Positions 22,367 through 26,627 of a stretch of 26,627 bases of DNA are shown piece after piece (position 1 is the first letter of the stretch; each line of letters begins with the position of its first letter). The DNA is taken from positions 1 through 26,627 of the IMG/VR virus record IMGVR_UViG_3300021368_001271; one strand, written 5' to 3'. The DNA is from a virus. The notes under the pieces are model-generated. The model was not told where the DNA came from, made no database searches, and saw only the letters and a list, made by a program, of their open reading frames with translations. A program made the position numbers and the translations under genes.

Positions 22367-23342
22367 TACACAGCCAATTATCCAACGAGCTATCAAGCCT
22401 AAAAATAAAGAAAGGCTAGACATCTTGTGCTTTGATACGCATGAACGCTGTCAGTCACAAATGGCAAAGACTGGGCATAACTTCTATGCCTTTAGATATA
22501 AAGACTGCAAGGTTTGGAATACAAACTTTGCTGAAATACCCAGTAACTACCATCCAATAGAAAACTTGTACGATGATATAGACTTTGATTTTATATTGTC
22601 TCAGAGTAAATTTGGGCAACTGCAAATCTCCAAACAGATTCAGCAGCAGTTGGGTTTGCCTATTATACACTTGGAGCATACCATTCCTACTTCAAACTAC
22701 ACTCCTGAGCAAGTAGAGATGTTTAAGAGTATATGGGGTGACTATAATATATTTATCAGTGAGTACGCCAGAGAGTCTTGGGGTTTTGACGAAAACGAGA
22801 CGGTTATTTGTAATTCTATTGACCATGAATTCTTTAAGCCAATCGACGTAGAGTCGGATGAAACTGTGTTTACAGTGCAGAATGATTTTATTAATAGGGA
22901 TTACTGCTTGAATTATCAAGGGTGGCAGCGTATAATTAATGGCTTTTCCGCAAAAGTGCTTGGTGAAACAGAGGGTTTATCTAAAGCTGCTGATTCTTTA
23001 GAGCATCTCAGAGAAGAGTACAACAAGTGCGCAGTGTATATCAACACGACCACAGAAAGTCAAATGCCAACAGCTATTCTAGAAGCTATGGCGTGCGGTA
23101 AGCCCGTTGTTAGTACAGCCACATGTTCTATACCAAGTTTTATTAAACACGGCGAGAACGGCTTTCTCACTAACGATGAAGAGGAGTTTAGGGGATATAT
23201 ACAGCAACTTCTAGACGACAAAGACCTTAGAGACAAAATTGGTCAGTCTGCTAGAGAAACTGTCTTAGATGTGTTTTCAGAACAAAAATATATAGACAGT
23301 TGGAATAAAGTTTTTAGAAACGTATACGAGGATTTAAAATGA
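22356..23342 (+). CDS. GT4-like glycosyltransferase, shortened and altered active site
   Basis: A 328-residue GT-B-like protein. The second domain is recognisable by MPTAILEAMACGKPVVSTATCSIPSFIKHGENGFL, a hallmark of GT4 enzymes. The usual first glutamate of the E-x7-E pair appears shifted or replaced: the local sequence is TTESQMPTAILE, so aligning on PTAILE puts Ser235 where Glu is expected, with Glu234 next to it. The segment between the domains is short, and the canonical phosphate-binding stretch (VGR..K or similar) is hard to find around residues 180-200. It may be a specialised or partly degenerate transferase. It overlaps the next gene by four bases (ATGA). Confidence 0.75.
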   Translation: MTYSTQPIIQRAIKPKNKERLDILCFDTHERCQSQMAKTGHNFYAFRYKDCKVWNTNFAEIPSNYHPIENLYDDIDFDFILSQSKFGQLQISKQIQQQLGLPIIHLEHTIPTSNYTPEQVEMFKSIWGDYNIFISEYARESWGFDENETVICNSIDHEFFKPIDVESDETVFTVQNDFINRDYCLNYQGWQRIINGFSAKVLGETEGLSKAADSLEHLREEYNKCAVYINTTTESQMPTAILEAMACGKPVVSTATCSIPSFIKHGENGFLTNDEEEFRGYIQQLLDDKDLRDKIGQSARETVLDVFSEQKYIDSWNKVFRNVYEDLK

Positions 23343-23758
23343 AAATAGATGTAGTGGGAAACCCAAGCGATGCTATCTCTGGATACAAAGCGGTAGTAAT
23401 TAATGACGACGGTTTTGTGGATATGTTCGACATTTCTGACTCTGAATGTACAGAGATTAGAGCTAATGGTATCTTAGATAAATTTAAAGCTAGTCAGTTT
23501 GAGGCCAGCTTGGTCTCGCTTCTGAAAAAGGTTAGACTGGGCGGAAAGGTTACTCTAAGCGGTCTTGATTGCAATATACTTTCTAGGCAACTTATTTCTG
23601 GCAAGTTAGATGAGGTGTCATTTAGCTCAATTGTTGAGCAGTGCAACTCTATTTCATCTCTAAAAACCGTGTCTAAAATTATTCAAACACAGGGATTAAA
23701 AATACAAACGCAAAAGCTTTCTGGGTACACGTATCAAATTGTAGCAACAAGAGGTTGA
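23339..23758 (+). CDS. Truncated methyltransferase-like protein
   Basis: A 139-residue protein that resembles only the second half of a class I SAM-dependent methyltransferase. CTEIRANGILDKF (37-49) and ASLVSLLKKVRLGGKVTLSG (56-75) follow the pattern seen after the SAM site in Methyltransf_11-type enzymes, where a strand, a helix and an LKPGG-like turn occur. The N-terminal glycine loop that binds SAM (DxGxGxG) is absent. It may be a non-enzymatic partner, for example of the FkbM-like enzyme, or a remnant. The start overlaps the upstream stop as ATGA, so it is still expressed as part of the operon. Confidence 0.55.
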   Translation: MKIDVVGNPSDAISGYKAVVINDDGFVDMFDISDSECTEIRANGILDKFKASQFEASLVSLLKKVRLGGKVTLSGLDCNILSRQLISGKLDEVSFSSIVEQCNSISSLKTVSKIIQTQGLKIQTQKLSGYTYQIVATRG

Positions 23759-23759
23759 T

Positions 23760-24479
23760 ATGTTTAACTGTGAGGGATGTTGTTTTGCTAAAGTAGAGAA
23801 TGGACAGCAAGAAAAATGCTTGGCAGATAAATATAAATACGTGAAAGGTGAAGATGCAAAAACTGAAAATGGAGTATTTGCATACGATAGACTGTGTTTA
23901 TATAAAAGAAAAGAAGATTGGAATAAAGATAAAACAAATGAAGAAAGGCTTGAGATCGCTAGGGATCAACTGTTTCCCAATATAGGTATCTGTTTAGATG
24001 ATGACAGCGCAGACCCAAATGATTTAGAGAACCTTGTTGACCAATTAATAAACATTGATTACCCCAAAAATAGAATTGGTGTTGTAATTTATTCTCAGTT
24101 TAGTAAAGCTGGCGCAAGAATACCAAAAATTTTAAACAAGATGAAATTAAACGGCATAGCCACATGTTCATCTGTTTTTATTATACAAGATAATGTTTTT
24201 GAGAATGAAACGTCTGTATTTAAAAAACTAGCAAATGCAACGTTCTTAACAAAACTATCTAGCAAGTCGAAGGTAAACTTTCAAAAGTCTTTTAATTTTA
24301 TGAACAAGACATTTAATGACGAATTGCAACAGGTGCTTGTATTTAAAAATGAAGACGCATTGTTTTTAGACAAGTCGTATGTTTCAAGGTCTTACTTAGA
24401 ATATTTAGACTACGGAAAAATGCAAAAGGCGATATACAACAAGGTTACTGACACTGAATTTTTACATATTATAACATGA
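23760..24479 (+). CDS. Cys-rich N-terminus fused to GT-A-like domain, hypothetical
   Basis: A 239-residue protein with two parts. The first 50 residues hold five cysteines (C4, C7, C8, C20, C46) in a FNCEGCCFAK...EKCLADKYKYV arrangement, a likely metal-binding module. From about residue 62 the sequence NEERLEIARDQLFPNIGICL, then DDDSADPNDLENLVDQL and YPKNRIGVVIYS, recalls the first half of a GT-A (GT2-like) fold: strand, D-rich turn, helix, strand. No clear DxD metal motif for sugar transfer follows, and the last third is unassigned. It may be a divergent glycosyltransferase or a regulatory relative. It starts one base after the previous stop and shares four bases with the next gene. Confidence 0.55.
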   Translation: MFNCEGCCFAKVENGQQEKCLADKYKYVKGEDAKTENGVFAYDRLCLYKRKEDWNKDKTNEERLEIARDQLFPNIGICLDDDSADPNDLENLVDQLINIDYPKNRIGVVIYSQFSKAGARIPKILNKMKLNGIATCSSVFIIQDNVFENETSVFKKLANATFLTKLSSKSKVNFQKSFNFMNKTFNDELQQVLVFKNEDALFLDKSYVSRSYLEYLDYGKMQKAIYNKVTDTEFLHIIT

Positions 24480-25213
24480 GAAATGTAACTGAATTTATAA
24501 CAAGCCCAAAAGACGGCAAAATTAAATTTGATTTAAATAAACATTATAGTATTATTTTGTTTACCGAAAGTCATGGATATAGAATGAAAAATCATGGCGC
24601 AGTTCAGTTGACAAAAATAAACGGAACGTGCCTTATAGACCATCAGATAAAAGCTATAAAGTCAAGGTTTAAAAACTTTAACATATTATTATCTTGCGGA
24701 TTTGAATCTAGTAGAATATGGAGGCACCTAAAGAGTAAGTATGATAAGCTAGACATAAGACTTATAGAAAACCCGCTTTTTAGAACCACTAATTCTTGTG
24801 AAAGCATTAGATTAGCCCTTATGAATACAAGCGCTAAAAATGTATTTATTTGCTCTTCATCTAATATTTTTGAAAAACGTCATTTAGATCAGTTGAGTTT
24901 TAGCGATACATCTATATTCTGCCAAAGATCAGAAAATAATAAAATGGATCTAAAGGTATATAAAGGTAACGATAACTACACTAAGTTAGACTTTGGCGTT
25001 GGCGATTTATCTTGGGTAGAAATGCTGTACCTCGATGGTGAAAAATCCGTAAGTGATTTGTATAACATAATCGACTGCGAAGAATATAAAAGTAAATTCT
25101 TGTTTGAGGCTATAAATAAATTAGCAGCAAAGCATGATGTAAATGTATACGAAAATAAATATAAAGAAATAGTAAAACTCGACTCAGCTTTAAAATTAAA
25201 GGAAGTAACCTAA
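24476..25213 (+). CDS. Sugar nucleotidyltransferase-like protein, probably degenerate
   Basis: A 245-residue protein whose layout matches the nucleotidyltransferase (GT-A-like) fold. QLTKINGTCLIDHQIKAIKS (43-62) resembles the PL..i.gkPlldh.i..l segment of sugar-1-phosphate nucleotidyltransferases. ILLSCGF and IRLIENPLFRTTNSCESIRL match the following strand and the N-P....N...S motif. The expected catalytic aspartate in the ...xxGDxxx strand is absent: the local sequence is VFICSSSNIF. The glycine-rich GxGTRL loop at the N-terminus is also replaced (TESHGYRMK). Catalysis is therefore doubtful. It could bind a sugar or nucleotide without activating it, or use another residue. Confidence 0.6.
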   Translation: MRNVTEFITSPKDGKIKFDLNKHYSIILFTESHGYRMKNHGAVQLTKINGTCLIDHQIKAIKSRFKNFNILLSCGFESSRIWRHLKSKYDKLDIRLIENPLFRTTNSCESIRLALMNTSAKNVFICSSSNIFEKRHLDQLSFSDTSIFCQRSENNKMDLKVYKGNDNYTKLDFGVGDLSWVEMLYLDGEKSVSDLYNIIDCEEYKSKFLFEAINKLAAKHDVNVYENKYKEIVKLDSALKLKEVT

Positions 25214-26067
25214 TGAGAATATTGATACAAAATTATTCGTCCGAATATACAACAGAGCCGTTGTATTTCATGGAGTGTTTTAAGCGAGTTGGCATAGACG
25301 CTCACCTATGGGCAGACTCTAACGTTTCTGCTTTTGACATGTTTGACACAGTAAGACCAGATGTTTTTGTTGGACACTTTGCATACCTTACGGAAGATGT
25401 CGTAAAATACCTGTCACAAAACAAGAATATCAAAACTGTCATCAATATAACGGGAACAAACTCGCAGCAACTAAAGGGCATAACAGATACCTTTATCGCA
25501 ATGGGTTTAGAAAATCCAGTTCTGTTCACTAACAATTTTGCGCACCCACATGGGGAATCTGTTCATAAGATTTTACCTTCGCTAGACGTATTCTTGCAAG
25601 CTGTCCAGCCGCAGTTTAAAATACCGCTGGCCGTAATTACTAACGATAAAAATGAAGTGGTAGATGATTTTGTCAAGGACAAAGAAGTATATCACTTAAT
25701 ATCTTATGGCAGCAAAGAGGCGTGGTCAGATTATCAAACGGATATCAGGAATTTTTGGGGCATGTCTGCGTGTTATGATGAAGTTACCCTGATTGACGAT
25801 GGTATGATCTCAACTTCACAATTCTTTTTTCAAGCGACAATGTTGTGTAATAAGTTTAGCGTTACAAGTCAAAGCGCAGAACAAAGAGATGCTTTTCAAG
25901 AAATACTTTCTATGCTATTCTCAGCAGAAGAAACTGAAGACAACGTAGAAACTGTGATAAAAAAACAAATCGTTAAAAATCACACATGCTTCAATAGAGC
26001 CTCGCAGCTTGCTGAAATTTTAGGTATGAAAGAAGAATCGCAAAAACTTTTAGAGATTGTTAAATGA
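25213..26067 (+). CDS. GT-B-like hypothetical protein
   Basis: A 284-residue protein that starts with MRILIQNYSSEYTTEPLYFM and then ...KRVGIDAHLWADSNVSAFDMF and RPDVFVGHFAYL, as in the N-terminal Rossmann domain of CgeB-like or GT4-like glycosyltransferases. A second Rossmann-like part is less certain: VYHLISYGSKEAWSDY and YDEVTLIDDGMISTSQFFFQATMLC occupy the place where such enzymes have the donor site, but no E-x7-E motif is visible. The assignment is weak and rests mainly on context. The start overlaps the previous stop by one base (TAATG) and the end overlaps the next gene by four. Confidence 0.5.
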   Translation: MRILIQNYSSEYTTEPLYFMECFKRVGIDAHLWADSNVSAFDMFDTVRPDVFVGHFAYLTEDVVKYLSQNKNIKTVINITGTNSQQLKGITDTFIAMGLENPVLFTNNFAHPHGESVHKILPSLDVFLQAVQPQFKIPLAVITNDKNEVVDDFVKDKEVYHLISYGSKEAWSDYQTDIRNFWGMSACYDEVTLIDDGMISTSQFFFQATMLCNKFSVTSQSAEQRDAFQEILSMLFSAEETEDNVETVIKKQIVKNHTCFNRASQLAEILGMKEESQKLLEIVK

Positions 26068-26627
26068 AATTTACACTATGTATAACTTGCTGGTCTCAAG
26101 ACGTTCACTTGTTAAATAAAACTCTTTCATGTTTTAGGGTTCAAGAAAGTCAGCCAGATGAAGTAATTATTGTCGGAAATGATCTAAGAGAAATAAAAGT
26201 TGACAATGACGCAATAAGAACGTTCACAGAACCAACTCGTCGGTCGCCCTCGTTTAATAGAAACAAAGGCGCAGAGATTGCTTCTGGTGATGTGATTATC
26301 TATCATGATGTAGATGACCTTCCACATCCACAGAAAATACACTTTATAAAAAAGGCTTTTCTAGAACATGACGTAGACGCATTTGTACATGGGTTTTCAG
26401 AGGGCATGATGTATCCATACAGGTATGGTGATTTAGAAATAGAGCGCATATCAAAAATCAAGCAAGACCAATACCTACACTCTGACATATGTACAGATGG
26501 CGACTTACATCACGGTCATCTATCTATCAAAAAAGATTTGGTGACTAAATACCAGTATAATGAAGATATATACTTTGGTGAAGATGCGGACTTTATTAAG
26601 CGAGTATTCTTGGCTGGGCATCATGTA
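26064..26627 (+). CDS. GT2-family glycosyltransferase, 5' part (runs off window)
   Basis: The first 188 residues of a GT-A glycosyltransferase, cut by the window edge with no stop. FTLCITCWSQDVHLLNKTL, then SQPDEVIIVGND, RNKGAEIASGDVIIYHDVDD (66-85) form the donor domain. The DVDD at 82-85 is the DxD-type metal-binding motif. FGEDADFIKRVFLAGHHV (171-188) carries the ED catalytic-base motif (E173, D174) of inverting GT2 enzymes. The ATG at 26064 overlaps the previous stop (ATGA). This shows that the sugar cassette continues beyond the window. Confidence 0.88.
   Translation, partial: MKFTLCITCWSQDVHLLNKTLSCFRVQESQPDEVIIVGNDLREIKVDNDAIRTFTEPTRRSPSFNRNKGAEIASGDVIIYHDVDDLPHPQKIHFIKKAFLEHDVDAFVHGFSEGMMYPYRYGDLEIERISKIKQDQYLHSDICTDGDLHHGHLSIKKDLVTKYQYNEDIYFGEDADFIKRVFLAGHHV

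Overview
The window looks like part of a lytic-type, tailed double-stranded DNA phage genome, probably from an aquatic or marine habitat. All 33 genes called are on the + strand and tightly packed. Most junctions are 1-4 base overlaps (ATGA, TAATG) or overlaps of 10-38 bases, and the longest non-coding stretch is about 66 bases. I see no tRNA, rRNA, CRISPR array, integrase or insertion sequence, and no stretch over 300 bases lacks a gene. The host cannot be fixed from sequence alone. One gene (11867-13096) encodes a DUF1501 protein with a Tat-type leader, a family especially abundant in Planctomycetes and relatives, so a host in or near the PVC group is a reasonable but unproven guess.

Layout. 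(1) 1-1842: the 3' end of a large beta-helix/adhesin-like protein made of tandem duplicated modules; the gene starts before the window. (2) 1855-4925: dUTPase, PhoH-like ATPase, FmdB-type zinc ribbon, and four small genes of unknown role, one with a helix-turn-helix. (3) 4900-11870: a replication and recombination block with a RecA-family recombinase, a Vsr/DUF559-like endonuclease, two small conserved proteins, a DnaB-type helicase, two tiny proteins (one with two membrane segments), a DnaG-type primase, a dNMP kinase, and a RecB/Cas4-like nuclease with a cysteine cluster. (4) 11867-14719: the DUF1501 protein, a 450-residue multi-domain phage protein with a Cys/Arg-rich C-terminus, and a small membrane-anchored protein. 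(5) 14725-18916: a near-consensus sigma70-type promoter followed by a split replicative polymerase. DNA polymerase III alpha is broken into two genes, and a complete DEDDh 3'-5' exonuclease gene sits in the break. An SSB gene follows. (6) 18918 to the window end: a cassette of glycosyltransferases, methyltransferases and nucleotidyltransferase-like proteins, cut by the right edge.

How the genes fit together. Helicase, primase, two-part polymerase, exonuclease, SSB, recombinase and two nucleases amount to a nearly self-sufficient replisome and recombination set. dUTPase and dNMP kinase would adjust nucleotide pools. The sugar cassette probably builds or attaches a glycan, either on the virion or on a host surface structure.

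The most unusual feature is the dnaE-N / exonuclease / dnaE-C arrangement. The break falls in the linker just after the third catalytic aspartate, almost no residues are lost compared with E. coli DnaE, and the PHP domain appears to have lost its metal ligands. This suggests a polymerase assembled from separate subunits with its proofreader co-translated from between the halves. The Tat-type DUF1501 protein inside a phage replication operon is the second strong oddity. Family assignments come from motif recognition by eye; no database search was run.
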